Below are positions 45,148 to 52,712 of a stretch of 64,000 bases of DNA, piece after piece; the stretch's first letter is position 1, and every line of letters begins with the position of its first letter. The notes under the pieces are model-generated. The model was given only the letters and a program-made list of their open reading frames with translations. It did not search any database and had not been told where the DNA came from. The position numbers and the translations under genes were made by a program. This stretch comes from Gp6-AA40 sp963818645 (GTDB lineage: Bacteria > Acidobacteriota > Vicinamibacteria > Vicinamibacterales > UBA2999): positions 124,001 through 188,000 of the forward strand of contig CAWFTF010000018.1 of NCBI GenBank assembly GCA_963818645.1, given 5' to 3'.

Positions 45148-45624
45148 ATGACTGACAGGATCACCGTTCTTCTGGCAGACGATCACGCGCTCGTTCGACG
45201 GGGATTTCGGCGCATCCTCGAGGACGATCCCTCCATCGAAGTCGTTGGCGAGGCGAGCAACGGCGAAGAAGCCATTCGACTCTTCGGCGAGCTCAAGCCG
45301 AAAGTCGTGGTCATGGACGCCGCCATGCCGGGGACAGGCGGTCTCGCCGCGACGCGCACCATTCTTTCGAGCCAGCCTGACGCGACGATCCTCATGCTGA
45401 GCATGCACTCCGAGGAGACGCTCGTGAAACAGGCCATGGCCGCAGGGGCGCGCGGTTACATCCTGAAGAACGCTGTCGACCTCGATCTCGCTGCGGCGGT
45501 CAAACGTGCCGCGGCCGGCGAAACGGTTCTCGATCCCGACAGTCGTCAAGCCTGCGCCCCTGGCGGGCGAGCGCGCACGGCGTCTGACGCCGCGCGAAAC
45601 AGAAGTGCTCCAGTTGATTTGTAA
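45148..45624 (+). CDS. NarL/FixJ-type response regulator, N-terminal fragment
   Basis: Receiver domain complete: VLLADDHALVRRGFRRILE, phospho-Asp in KVVVMDAAMPGTGG, Thr/Ser region TILMLSMHSEE and Lys in GYILKNAVD. Frame good to AAAGETVLDPD (~45540). Cognate of the kinase directly upstream. Confidence 0.85.
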   Translation: MTDRITVLLADDHALVRRGFRRILEDDPSIEVVGEASNGEEAIRLFGELKPKVVVMDAAMPGTGGLAATRTILSSQPDATILMLSMHSEETLVKQAMAAGARGYILKNAVDLDLAAAVKRAAAGETVLDPDSRQACAPGGRARTASDAARNRSAPVDL

Positions 45625-45784
45625 CGGGCTCTCGAATCGCGAGATTGCTGCGCAGCTCGACCTCAGCGTGAACACCGTCGCCGTGCATCGCGCCAACATC
45701 ATGAACGCGCTGGGTGTCCACAAGACTGCCGAGCTCGTCGTCTACGCACTGCAGCACGGCCTCGTCAACCCACTGCAACAGTGA
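45506..45784 (+). CDS. NarL/FixJ-type response regulator, C-terminal fragment
   Basis: Correct from ~45541 (VVKPAPLAGERARRLTPRETEVLQLICNGLSNREIAAQLDLSVNTVAVHRANIMNALGV): a GerE/LuxR-type helix-turn-helix. The two fragments give ~212 residues, the normal NarL length. The stop codon is part of the palindrome at 45781 and overlaps the next GTG start by 4 bases. Confidence 0.84.
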   Translation: MPRPAKRFSIPTVVKPAPLAGERARRLTPRETEVLQLICNGLSNREIAAQLDLSVNTVAVHRANIMNALGVHKTAELVVYALQHGLVNPLQQ

Positions 45785-45807
45785 CCCTTCGACATACTCA
45801 GGGTCAC
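45781..45807. repeat. Palindrome over a stop/start junction
   Basis: GTGACCCT (45781-45788) and AGGGTCAC (45800-45807) are perfect 8-base inverted arms with an 11-base loop (TCGACATACTC). The core CCCTTCGAC..CTCAGGG matches the repeat at 24478. It contains the regulator's stop and the GTG start of the next gene. Confidence 0.65.
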
Positions 45808-47490
45808 TCCGACCGGCGCGATTTCCTGCGTCATGTCACCGCTGGAGCGGCGGCGGCGCTGCTGCCGGCTTCTCTTCACGCTCAGACCCTCGGCTTTCGG
45901 CTCGTTGACGCAACGGCGTCGGCTGGCCTCCAGTTTCGACACAACAGCGGCGCGTACGGCGGAAAGCTTCTCCCCGAGACGATGGGATCCGGGTGTGCGT
46001 TCATCGACTACGACGGCGATGGGTGGCAGGACATCCTGCTGATCAACGGCATGGACTGGCCCGGGCACGCCAAACAGCGATCGAGCCTGAAGCTCTATCG
46101 CAACAACCGGAACGGAACGTTCACGGACGTGACACGCGCGGCGGGCCTTGACGTCGAGATGTACGGCATGGGCGTTGCCGTCGGCGATTTCAACAACGAC
46201 GGGTTCCCTGACGTCTTCATCACGTGCGTTGGGCAGAACCGGCTGTTTCGCAACACGGGCAAGGGGACGTTCGTGGACGTGACGCGGGCGAGCGGCCTCG
46301 GCGGGCGCGACGCGTTCAGCACGTCGGCCATGTGGATCGACTTCGATCGCGACGGCCGCCTCGATCTCTTCGTGTGCAACTACGTCCGATGGACGGCGGC
46401 GCACGACGTGTTCTGCAGTCTTGACGGCAAGCAGAAGTCGTACTGCACGCCGGAGGCGTATCGCGGCGAGACCTGCTGGCTGTTTCGCAACCGTGGCGAT
46501 GGCACCTTCGAAGACGTGACGGCGACGTGCGGCATTTTCGACTCGAGCTCCAAGTCGCTCGGCGTCGCACTGATCGATGACGACCAGGACGGGTGGCCCG
46601 ATATCTTCGTCGCCAACGACACACAGCCCAACAAGCTCTATCGCAACCTGCGCAACGGCAAGTTCCGTGACGTTGCGCTCGAAGCCGGAGTGGCCCTCAG
46701 CGAGGACGGCAAGGCACGGGCGGGCATGGGCGTCGACGCCGCCGACTTCGATGGGAGTGGCCGGCCAGGCCTGGCCATCACGAATTTCGACAACGAGATG
46801 ATCGGACTGTACCGGCCGCAGTCCGGCGGTGCGTTTCTCGATGTGTCCAGCCGGTCAGGCGTCGGGGTCGCCTCACTCACGCGGCTGGGCTTCGGCTGCG
46901 TCTTCGCCGATCTCGATCTCGATGGTGCGCTCGATCTCGTCGTCGCCAACGGGCACATCGACGAGACCGTGAGGAACATCCGCGGAAACGTCGGCTACGC
47001 ACAAGCGCCGCTGCTCTTCCTGAACCAGGGCGGCGCGACATTTCGTGACGTCGCCAGCGTGGCAGGCAGCGGCTTCGCGCAGGCACGCGTCGGTCGCGGT
47101 CTGGCGTGCGGCGATTTCGATCGCGACGGCGACGTCGATCTGTTGATGACGACCAACAACGGACCCGCCGTGCTCTTTCGCAACGACCAGTCCGCTGGCA
47201 ATCGTAGCGTGCGCCTCAGGCTGATCGGCACGCAGTCCAATCGCGACGCCATCGGCGCAACCGTTCGCATCTATCACGGCGGCACGAGTCAGTCACGCGT
47301 AGTGCGCAGCGGGTCGAGCTATCTGTCGCAGTCCGAGTTACCGGTCACTTTCGGCGTCGGCAAGCGAGACGTCATCGATCGCGTCACGATCGCGTGGCCG
47401 AACGGACGAGCCGAGGAGTTCACCAAGGTCGCGACTGGGAAGCAATACGACTGTATCGAGGGCAAGGGAATCTCGGAGAGCCCACGGTAG
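45781..47490 (+). CDS. CRTAC1-like VCBS / ASPIC-UnbV repeat protein
   Basis: 569 residues. A twin-arginine-like signal (SDRRDFLRHVTAGAAAALLPASLHAQ) precedes FG-GAP/VCBS propeller repeats with calcium-type Asp loops (DYDGDGWQDILLINGMDW, DFNNDGFPDVFITCVG, DFDRDGRLDLFVCNYV, DDDQDGWPDIFVAND, DLDLDGALDLVVANG, DFDRDGDVDLLMTTNN). The C-terminal ASPIC/UnbV domain is ATVRIYHGGTSQSRVVRSGSSYLSQ...VTIAWPNGRAEEF. Exported, folded before transport if Tat is used, probably surface adhesion or binding. The first ~10 codons come from a palindromic repeat. Confidence 0.86.
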   Translation: MTLRHTQGHSDRRDFLRHVTAGAAAALLPASLHAQTLGFRLVDATASAGLQFRHNSGAYGGKLLPETMGSGCAFIDYDGDGWQDILLINGMDWPGHAKQRSSLKLYRNNRNGTFTDVTRAAGLDVEMYGMGVAVGDFNNDGFPDVFITCVGQNRLFRNTGKGTFVDVTRASGLGGRDAFSTSAMWIDFDRDGRLDLFVCNYVRWTAAHDVFCSLDGKQKSYCTPEAYRGETCWLFRNRGDGTFEDVTATCGIFDSSSKSLGVALIDDDQDGWPDIFVANDTQPNKLYRNLRNGKFRDVALEAGVALSEDGKARAGMGVDAADFDGSGRPGLAITNFDNEMIGLYRPQSGGAFLDVSSRSGVGVASLTRLGFGCVFADLDLDGALDLVVANGHIDETVRNIRGNVGYAQAPLLFLNQGGATFRDVASVAGSGFAQARVGRGLACGDFDRDGDVDLLMTTNNGPAVLFRNDQSAGNRSVRLRLIGTQSNRDAIGATVRIYHGGTSQSRVVRSGSSYLSQSELPVTFGVGKRDVIDRVTIAWPNGRAEEFTKVATGKQYDCIEGKGISESPR

Positions 47491-47595
47491 CAACTCCCAA
47501 TTTCCAACTTCCAACTTCCAACTTCCAACTTCCAACTTCCAACTTCCAACTCCCAACTCCCAATCTCAGAACGCCAAATCCCAATTCCCAACTGC
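47491..47595. repeat. Heptanucleotide array, locus H left arm
   Basis: Fifteen consecutive 7-base units in exact register starting right after the stop codon: CAACTCC, CAATTTC, six CAACTTC, two CAACTCC, then diverged units (CAATCTC, AGAACGC, CAAATCC, CAATTCC, CAACTGC). It is the longest array in the window. Its complement is the G-rich array at 48016 on the other side of the S23 gene. Confidence 0.9.
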
Positions 47596-47637
47596 TGACT
47601 CTCCCAAGGTGGCTTGGCACTGCCGGTGCATCGATTC

Positions 47638-48015
47638 ATGGGAGCGTCAGACTGGATACCTCAGAAACCGTTCGATCTTCGTGAGCGTTTGCTCGAGTTT
47701 GCTTGTCTCATCGTCCGGGTGGTGCAGTTTCTCCACACTCGTGGTCCGGTGGCCGCGGCACTTTCGTATCAGTTGCTGAAGTGCGGCACGTCGGCCGGCG
47801 CCAACTTTGAAGAAGCAGACGATGGGAGCAGCCCTCGGGACACCGCCGCAAAACGGAAGATCACGCTTCGAGAACTTAAGGAGACCAAGTTTCGTCTTCG
47901 AGTTCTCAGACGATGTGACATGTTGACGCGGGATCAGGATCCGGTCATCAATGAATCGGACGAGCTGATCCGGATCGTCGCGACCTTGCTCCGAAATGCT
48001 CCGCCTCGAAGATGA
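47638..48015 (+). CDS. Four-helix-bundle (S23/IVP family) protein
   Basis: 125 residues. Helical pattern and the family core QLLKCGTSAGANFEEADD followed by FLHTRGPVAAALSYQ and KITLRELKETKFRLRVL match the S23 ribosomal intervening-sequence protein family (PF05635 type). Relatives occur in 23S rRNA intervening sequences and as accessory proteins of diversity-generating retroelements. Here it stands alone, flanked by inverted heptad arrays (47491-47595 and 48016-48059), which suggests it is cargo or actor of that element. ATG 47638 is chosen because the upstream in-frame start at 47614 adds residues from the repeat flank. Confidence 0.82.
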   Translation: MGASDWIPQKPFDLRERLLEFACLIVRVVQFLHTRGPVAAALSYQLLKCGTSAGANFEEADDGSSPRDTAAKRKITLRELKETKFRLRVLRRCDMLTRDQDPVINESDELIRIVATLLRNAPPRR

Positions 48016-48059
48016 GTGGTTGAGAGTTGGAAGTTGAGAGTTGAGGTTTTTGGGAGTTG
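48016..48059. repeat. Heptanucleotide array, locus H right arm
   Basis: Starts right after the S23 stop codon: GTGGTTG AGAGTTG GAAGTTG AGAGTTG AGGTTTT in register, then TGGGAGTTG. It is the reverse-complement type of the array at 47491. The last unit (GGGAG at 48052-48056) lies 5 bases before the ATG of the next gene and looks like its ribosome-binding site. Confidence 0.85.
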
Positions 48060-48061
48060 AC

Positions 48062-48991
48062 ATGAAGAAGTTAGGACTCGCGCTGGTTGGACTCGGCCTG
48101 ACAGCAATCGGGGTGTGGGCGCAGGAAAAGCAGCCTGAGCCGTCGCCCGCTTTTGAAGTTGCGTCAGTCAAGCCGAGCAGCTCGAATACCAGCAGCCCTC
48201 TCGGCGCGATTCCGATGGTCATGCCCGCCGCCAATGGCCGGTTCACGGCGACGAACGTCCCGCTGCGTCTGCTCGTGCGCATGGCATACGGCGTCCAGGA
48301 TTTTCAGATCGACGGTGGCCCGTCGTGGCAAATGTCGCAGCGCTTCGACATCACCGCCAAAGCTGAGGACGGCTCCGCGGCAACGATGCAAGCGTTGCTT
48401 CCAATGTTGAAGACGCTGCTCGCCGATCGCTTCAAGCTGAAGGTGCACACTGAAACGAGAGAGCTGCCGGTCTTTGCGCTCGTCATCGCTAGAGAAGATG
48501 GGAAGTTGGGGCCGAGCCTCAGACCGTCCACGTCTGATTGCTCGAGCGCGCAGGCGGAAAACCAGAAGCTCGCCGAAGCGTTCGCCAGGGGTGGCCCCGG
48601 TGCGTTGGCCGGAATGCTTCCGAAGCCGGGTGAGACGCGGAAGTGCGCGATGATGCCGTCAATGGGTGCGGGCGGTTTCGGAATGAAAGCGGACGGACAG
48701 CCGCTGTCGGCGATGGTTCAACTCCTCACACAGGCCACGGGGCGGGTCGTCACCGACAAGACGGGCCTGACGGGTCTGTACGACTGGGAGATCAAGTTCG
48801 ATCCACAGGTGCTCATGCAGATCGCATCGCAGGTCGGTGTCAATTTGCCCGCCGGCGCGAACCTTCCGGCGTCGGACAACCCGTCACTCCTGACCGCCCT
48901 GCGCGAAGACCTTGGGCTCAAGCTCGAATCCGAACGCGGCCCCGTTGAGATTCTTGTCATCGACAGCGCTGAGATGCCCGAAGCGAATTAG
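48062..48991 (+). CDS. TIGR03435-family secreted protein
   Basis: 309 residues. Signal peptide MKKLGLALVGLGLTAIGVWAQ, then the family hallmarks: PAFEVASVKPSSS, RFTATNVPLRLLVRMAYGVQDFQIDGGPSWQMSQRFDITAKAEDG, MLKTLLADRFKLKVHTETRELPVFALVIAREDGKLGPSL, and C-terminal LTGLYDWEIKFDP...LTALREDLGLKLESERGPVEILVIDSAE. This 'soil Acidobacteria' family has no known function and is often highly duplicated. Start ATG 48062; the GGGAG of the preceding heptad repeat appears to serve as its ribosome-binding site. Confidence 0.93.
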   Translation: MKKLGLALVGLGLTAIGVWAQEKQPEPSPAFEVASVKPSSSNTSSPLGAIPMVMPAANGRFTATNVPLRLLVRMAYGVQDFQIDGGPSWQMSQRFDITAKAEDGSAATMQALLPMLKTLLADRFKLKVHTETRELPVFALVIAREDGKLGPSLRPSTSDCSSAQAENQKLAEAFARGGPGALAGMLPKPGETRKCAMMPSMGAGGFGMKADGQPLSAMVQLLTQATGRVVTDKTGLTGLYDWEIKFDPQVLMQIASQVGVNLPAGANLPASDNPSLLTALREDLGLKLESERGPVEILVIDSAEMPEAN

Positions 48992-49000
48992 AACAATTTG

Positions 49001-49100
49001 GGAGTTGGGAGTTGGCGTTCTTGGGAGTTGGCAGTCAGGAATTGGGCGTTGGGAGTTGGGCGTTGCGAATTGGGAATTGGGCGTTGGGAAGTTGGGAGTT
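49001..49100. repeat. Heptanucleotide array, locus I
   Basis: G-rich array 10 bases after the stop: GGAGTTG GGAGTTG, a short break, then nine units in register from 49024 (GGAGTTG GCAGTCA GGAATTG GGCGTTG GGAGTTG GGCGTTG CGAATTG GGAATTG GGCGTTG) and two more. No C-rich partner is adjacent; its complement would be 47491-47595, with the S23 and TIGR03435 genes between. Confidence 0.85.
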
Positions 49101-49166
49101 AACGCAGGAGCAAGTAGTACTTCCCCACTATTGCCCCCTACCTGATCCGACCAGTACAGTCGCCCG

Positions 49167-49730
49167 GTGGCCCACATTCCGCTTCCTGAGGGCGCCACGG
49201 GAATCCGTGCGCTGTTTGCGTTCCGCCCCGAATCGGCCCAACCGATGGCCGACCTGGCGAACACCTTGCTCCATGCACCCAACTCGCTGACACCCGGCGA
49301 GCGTGAACTGATTGCGGCATACGTCTCGTCGTTGAACGACTGCGCCTTCTGCCTCGATAGTCATGCGGCGATCGCGTCGTGTCACTTCGGCAACGACGAG
49401 GGGCTCGTTCACTCTGTCGTCACCGATCCCGCGACCGCGGAGATTTCGGACAAGCTGAAGGCGCTCCTCCACATCGCTGCACGAGTCCAGCAGAGTGGCT
49501 CGCTCGTGCGCCCAATCGACGTCGAACGCGCGCGCCAGCAGGGTGCGAGCGACGTGGAGATCCACGACACGGTGCTCATCGCTGCGGCCTTCTGCATGTT
49601 CAATCGTTACGTCGACGGTCTCGGCGCGGGAGCATCCAGCGATCCCACGAGCCTGCGGGAACGCGCCCGGCTCGTCGCCGAGCACGGCTACAGCATCTCT
49701 CTCCCGCAACCGCCGACCCTGGTAGCGTGA
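49167..49730 (+). CDS. AhpD-like carboxymuconolactone decarboxylase-family protein
   Basis: 187 residues, GTG start. The peroxidase-related core is SSLNDCAFCLDSHAAIA with Cys59, Cys62 and His66 (C-x-x-C-x-x-x-H), as in AhpD alkylhydroperoxidases. LHIAARVQQSG and AAFCMFNRYVDGLGA complete the all-helical CMD fold. It would reduce peroxides with thiols. The Fe-S gene's GTG start overlaps this stop (GTGA), so they are translationally coupled. Confidence 0.88.
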   Translation: MAHIPLPEGATGIRALFAFRPESAQPMADLANTLLHAPNSLTPGERELIAAYVSSLNDCAFCLDSHAAIASCHFGNDEGLVHSVVTDPATAEISDKLKALLHIAARVQQSGSLVRPIDVERARQQGASDVEIHDTVLIAAAFCMFNRYVDGLGAGASSDPTSLRERARLVAEHGYSISLPQPPTLVA

Positions 49731-50671
49731 CTCCTCCTCCATCCTTCGCCTGGGACGACTGGTACGCGCTCGTCGGCGGCCGCTCGATCCGCATCGAAGA
49801 GGTCGATGACATCCTTCGCCAGATTTACAACGACCAGTACGCGCGATTCGAAGGTGAGGTCGCAGACTCCCGAGTCGAGTTCGACTCACCCGCTGAAGCC
49901 TCGCGTCACCTGAAGGACAAGGCCACTGAGTTCGGCGCCGACATCGTCGGCATCTGCGAGATCGAACCGACGGACGTCTATCGCGGCCGGGTCGTAACCG
50001 AGAAATACGCGATTGCGGTGGGCCAACGCATGCGGTGGCGCGAGTTCCAGGTGGTGCCGTCGCGCGAGTCTGCCATCGAGTGCCTGCGCGTCTACTACAC
50101 ACTGGGCGAGACGGTCATCAAGCTGGCGACGTATCTGCGATCGATCGGCTACGCCTGCAAGATAGAGCATCCGATCGGCGACAGCGACCTGCTGCACATC
50201 CCGATCGGGCTGAAGGCCGGCTTCGGCGAGCTCGGTCGGCACGGCTCCATCATCAATCCCACGCTCGGACCGCTCTTCCGCATGGGCAGCGTCGCGACAT
50301 CGATTCCGCTCGCAATCGACCATCCTATCGACGCCGGTATCGCAAAGTTCTGCGACGCCTGTCGCGCGTGCCGGAAGTTCTGTCCGGCGGACGCGATTCC
50401 GGACGAGCGCACTCCCGAAGCTGGCAAGGATCATCTCGGCTACGACCGCTACGTCATCGACACTGGCCGCTGCTTCCCCTACTTCGCGAAGCATTCGTAC
50501 TGTTCGATCTGCTTGCCGGTGTGCGCCTACAACCACAAGGAGTGGGCGAAAGACTTCGACGGCTTTCACACGAAGCTGTTTCCCAATGTCCTGATGCCTG
50601 ACGCCCCTGCGCCGGTTGATCTGCTGCAGGACCAGCCGCGGCATTTCTACGCGAGGATTCATCGCCCGTGA
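49727..50671 (+). CDS. Double [4Fe-4S] protein of the reductive-dehalogenase / QueG type
   Basis: 314 residues. The C-terminal half has two cluster motifs: C209-x2-C212-x2-C215-x3-C219-P, and a second set C249, C259, C262 and C266. Upstream, KAGFGELGRHGSIINPTLGPLFRMGSVATSIPL matches the conserved block before the clusters in reductive dehalogenases and epoxyqueuosine reductase. There is no twin-arginine signal and no clear corrinoid-binding half, so it is a shortened, cytoplasmic relative. Start GTG overlaps the CMD stop; its own stop overlaps the receptor start. Confidence 0.8.
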   Translation: MTPPPSFAWDDWYALVGGRSIRIEEVDDILRQIYNDQYARFEGEVADSRVEFDSPAEASRHLKDKATEFGADIVGICEIEPTDVYRGRVVTEKYAIAVGQRMRWREFQVVPSRESAIECLRVYYTLGETVIKLATYLRSIGYACKIEHPIGDSDLLHIPIGLKAGFGELGRHGSIINPTLGPLFRMGSVATSIPLAIDHPIDAGIAKFCDACRACRKFCPADAIPDERTPEAGKDHLGYDRYVIDTGRCFPYFAKHSYCSICLPVCAYNHKEWAKDFDGFHTKLFPNVLMPDAPAPVDLLQDQPRHFYARIHRP

Positions 50672-51861
50672 ACGCATTCGCCCGCACAGTCGTCACCGTG
50701 ATGTTCTGTCTGATCGCCGGCCCGGTTGCCGCACAATCGGCCGTCACCCTGATCGGCCGCGTCGTCGATCAGCAAGCCGCCGCTGTGCCGGGCGCAACCA
50801 TCACCGTTCGGCAGGTGTCGACATCGACAGCCTGGTCGGCCACAAGCGATGGCGAAGGGCGCTTTACGTTTCCAATGCTCGCGCCGGGCCGCTACGACTT
50901 CGAAGCGACCCTCGCGGCGTTCAATCCCTGGCGCACGAGCCTCACGCTCGAGGTCGGCCAGCAGAGGGCCCTCGATGTCGTGCTCAGCCCCGCCACCGTT
51001 CGCGTGGACGTCGTGGTGACTGGAGAGATCGATCGCCCGGTCTCGACCGCAGTCGACGGTGTGTTGTCATCCGGACGGATCGAGTCGCTGCCGCTGAACG
51101 GACGTAACTTCCTGGAGCTCGCGTTCCTGATACCCGGCAACAACCCCACTCCTGTTTTCGATCCAACGAAAACGAACAGCGTGCTCATCTCATCGGCGGG
51201 CCAGATGGGGCGCGGTGGCAACGTCAATATCGACGGGCAGGACAACAATGACGATGTGGTCGGTGGTCCGCTGCTGAATCTACCCATCGATGCCGTGCAG
51301 GAGTTCCAGATCGCCACCAGCCGGTACGGCGCGGACATCGGGCGATCGGCATCATCGGTGATCAACGTCGTCACGCGTTCCGGCACCAACGCGATGCACG
51401 GCACCGCGGCGATCTTCGCGCGCGACGATGCGTGGCAGGCGTTGCCGCCGACGCTGGACAACCCCGACGAGGCGCCACCATTCGATCGGCAGCAGATCTC
51501 CGGCGCGCTCGGCGGGCCGCTTCGACGCGACCGCCTCTTCTGGTTTGCCTCGGGTGAGTATCGCGATCAGGACGGCGGCGTGCTGGTCGGCACGCGCGAC
51601 CCGTCCACACGGACGATCTCTCGCAGCTTCGCGCCGGCGCCTTTACGAGATCGGCTGTGGTCGCTCAGGGTCGATTCGGGCGGTGCGGCAAATCGTTACA
51701 TGGCGCGCTACGCCGGGGAGTGGGCCGTCGATACGGCCGCGAGTAGTATCGAGCGCGCCATCGGTTCAGCGATCGCAGCGGCAGGACGGCACGAATCGAT
51801 ACAACAGCGTGCTCGCATCATGGACGTCCGCGCCGCGTCGCCAACTTCGTCAACTCGCTGA
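50668..51861 (+). CDS. Carboxypeptidase-regulatory TonB-type receptor, fragment 1 of 3
   Basis: Signal peptide (TVVTVMFCLIAGPVAAQ), carboxypeptidase-regulatory domain (VTLIGRVVDQQAAAVPGATITVRQ...EGRFTFPMLAPGRYDFEATL, ~20-105), then plug domain (VSTAVDGVLSSGRIESLPLNGRNFLELAFLIPGN, GQMGRGGNVNIDGQDNNDDVVGGPLLNLPIDAVQEFQIATSRYGADIGRS). Frame correct to ~51775; a short piece (QDGTNRYNSVLASWTSAPRR) follows in another frame, then fragment 2. GTG start overlaps the Fe-S gene stop. Outer-membrane importer, substrate unknown. Confidence 0.85.
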   Translation: MNAFARTVVTVMFCLIAGPVAAQSAVTLIGRVVDQQAAAVPGATITVRQVSTSTAWSATSDGEGRFTFPMLAPGRYDFEATLAAFNPWRTSLTLEVGQQRALDVVLSPATVRVDVVVTGEIDRPVSTAVDGVLSSGRIESLPLNGRNFLELAFLIPGNNPTPVFDPTKTNSVLISSAGQMGRGGNVNIDGQDNNDDVVGGPLLNLPIDAVQEFQIATSRYGADIGRSASSVINVVTRSGTNAMHGTAAIFARDDAWQALPPTLDNPDEAPPFDRQQISGALGGPLRRDRLFWFASGEYRDQDGGVLVGTRDPSTRTISRSFAPAPLRDRLWSLRVDSGGAANRYMARYAGEWAVDTAASSIERAIGSAIAAAGRHESIQQRARIMDVRAASPTSSTR

Positions 51862-51893
51862 GCGGCAGCGTCAGCACGTTCCTCAACGAGACG

Positions 51894-52712
51894 TTGCCGG
51901 TGACGACGGCACCGCAGCTGACGTTTCCGAGCATTCAGGATGGCGCCTCGTTTCGAATGCCGCAGGAGACGCGACAGACGCGCCTGCAGATCACGGACAG
52001 CGCCACCCTCGTCCGTGGCGCCCACAGCTTCAGGTTCGGCGGTGAGGTGCAGCGCGTGGACGCGGAGTTCAGGCTCGGCGTCTTCCAGCAGGGCCGCATC
52101 GAGTTCATTCAGGATTTCGCCACGTTCGATCACAACGGCGACGGCGTCATCAACGACAACGACCTGCTGTTCTCCGTCACGCTCCGGAGCGGCAAGCCCG
52201 ATCAGGCGCTCATTCAACCTGACGCAGACAACACGCACATCGCCGGCTTCATTCAGGACGACTGGGCAGTCTCGAACCGGCTGCAACTGAATCTTGGACT
52301 GCGCTACGAGATCGACTCGGAGGTCAACAATCAGAGTCGCGTGGACGAGCTCAACCCGATCGTGTTGCCGTTTGTCACGGAAGAGCGGCAGCGCGATCTG
52401 AACAACTTCGGGCCGAGGGTTGGCTTTGCCTGGAACGCGACCGAACGCGGTCTCGTCGTTCGCGGCGGCTACGGCCTTTACTACGACCGCATCGTGCTCC
52501 AGATCCAGTCGCTCGAGCGCGGGCTCGACGGCCGCGCGCTCCCCATCGAGGTGCGTGCCGGCAACGTGTTCTTCCTCGATCCGGCGTCAGGACAATTTCC
52601 GCCCTTCGCTCCGAATATCAGCGAATCCCTTCAGCGGCTTCGTGCTGCCCGGTGCCGGCGCCTCGGGCATCAACATCATCGACCCGCACCTGCAGAACCC
52701 GTCGATTCATGA
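51894..52712 (+). CDS. TonB-type receptor, fragment 2 of 3
   Basis: Frame begins to be correct at ~51835 (FVNSLSGSVSTFLNETLPVTT) and holds to ~52620. Barrel sequence: LVRGAHSFRFGGEVQRVDAEF, HIAGFIQDDWAVSNRLQLNLGLRYEID, LNNFGPRVGFAWNATERGLVVRGGYGLYYDR. These strands are typical of acidobacterial CarboxypepD-TonB receptors. Confidence 0.83.
   Translation: MPVTTAPQLTFPSIQDGASFRMPQETRQTRLQITDSATLVRGAHSFRFGGEVQRVDAEFRLGVFQQGRIEFIQDFATFDHNGDGVINDNDLLFSVTLRSGKPDQALIQPDADNTHIAGFIQDDWAVSNRLQLNLGLRYEIDSEVNNQSRVDELNPIVLPFVTEERQRDLNNFGPRVGFAWNATERGLVVRGGYGLYYDRIVLQIQSLERGLDGRALPIEVRAGNVFFLDPASGQFPPFAPNISESLQRLRAARCRRLGHQHHRPAPAEPVDS

Noticed and set aside
47491..47595. Possible CRISPR array
   Set aside because: Units are 7 bases and contiguous with no spacers; no cas genes nearby.
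47338..47639. Minus-strand frames with repeated W-K-L-E-V-G-S motifs across the heptad array
   Set aside because: The 7-residue peptide repeat is simply the 7-base DNA repeat read in three frames; not a protein.
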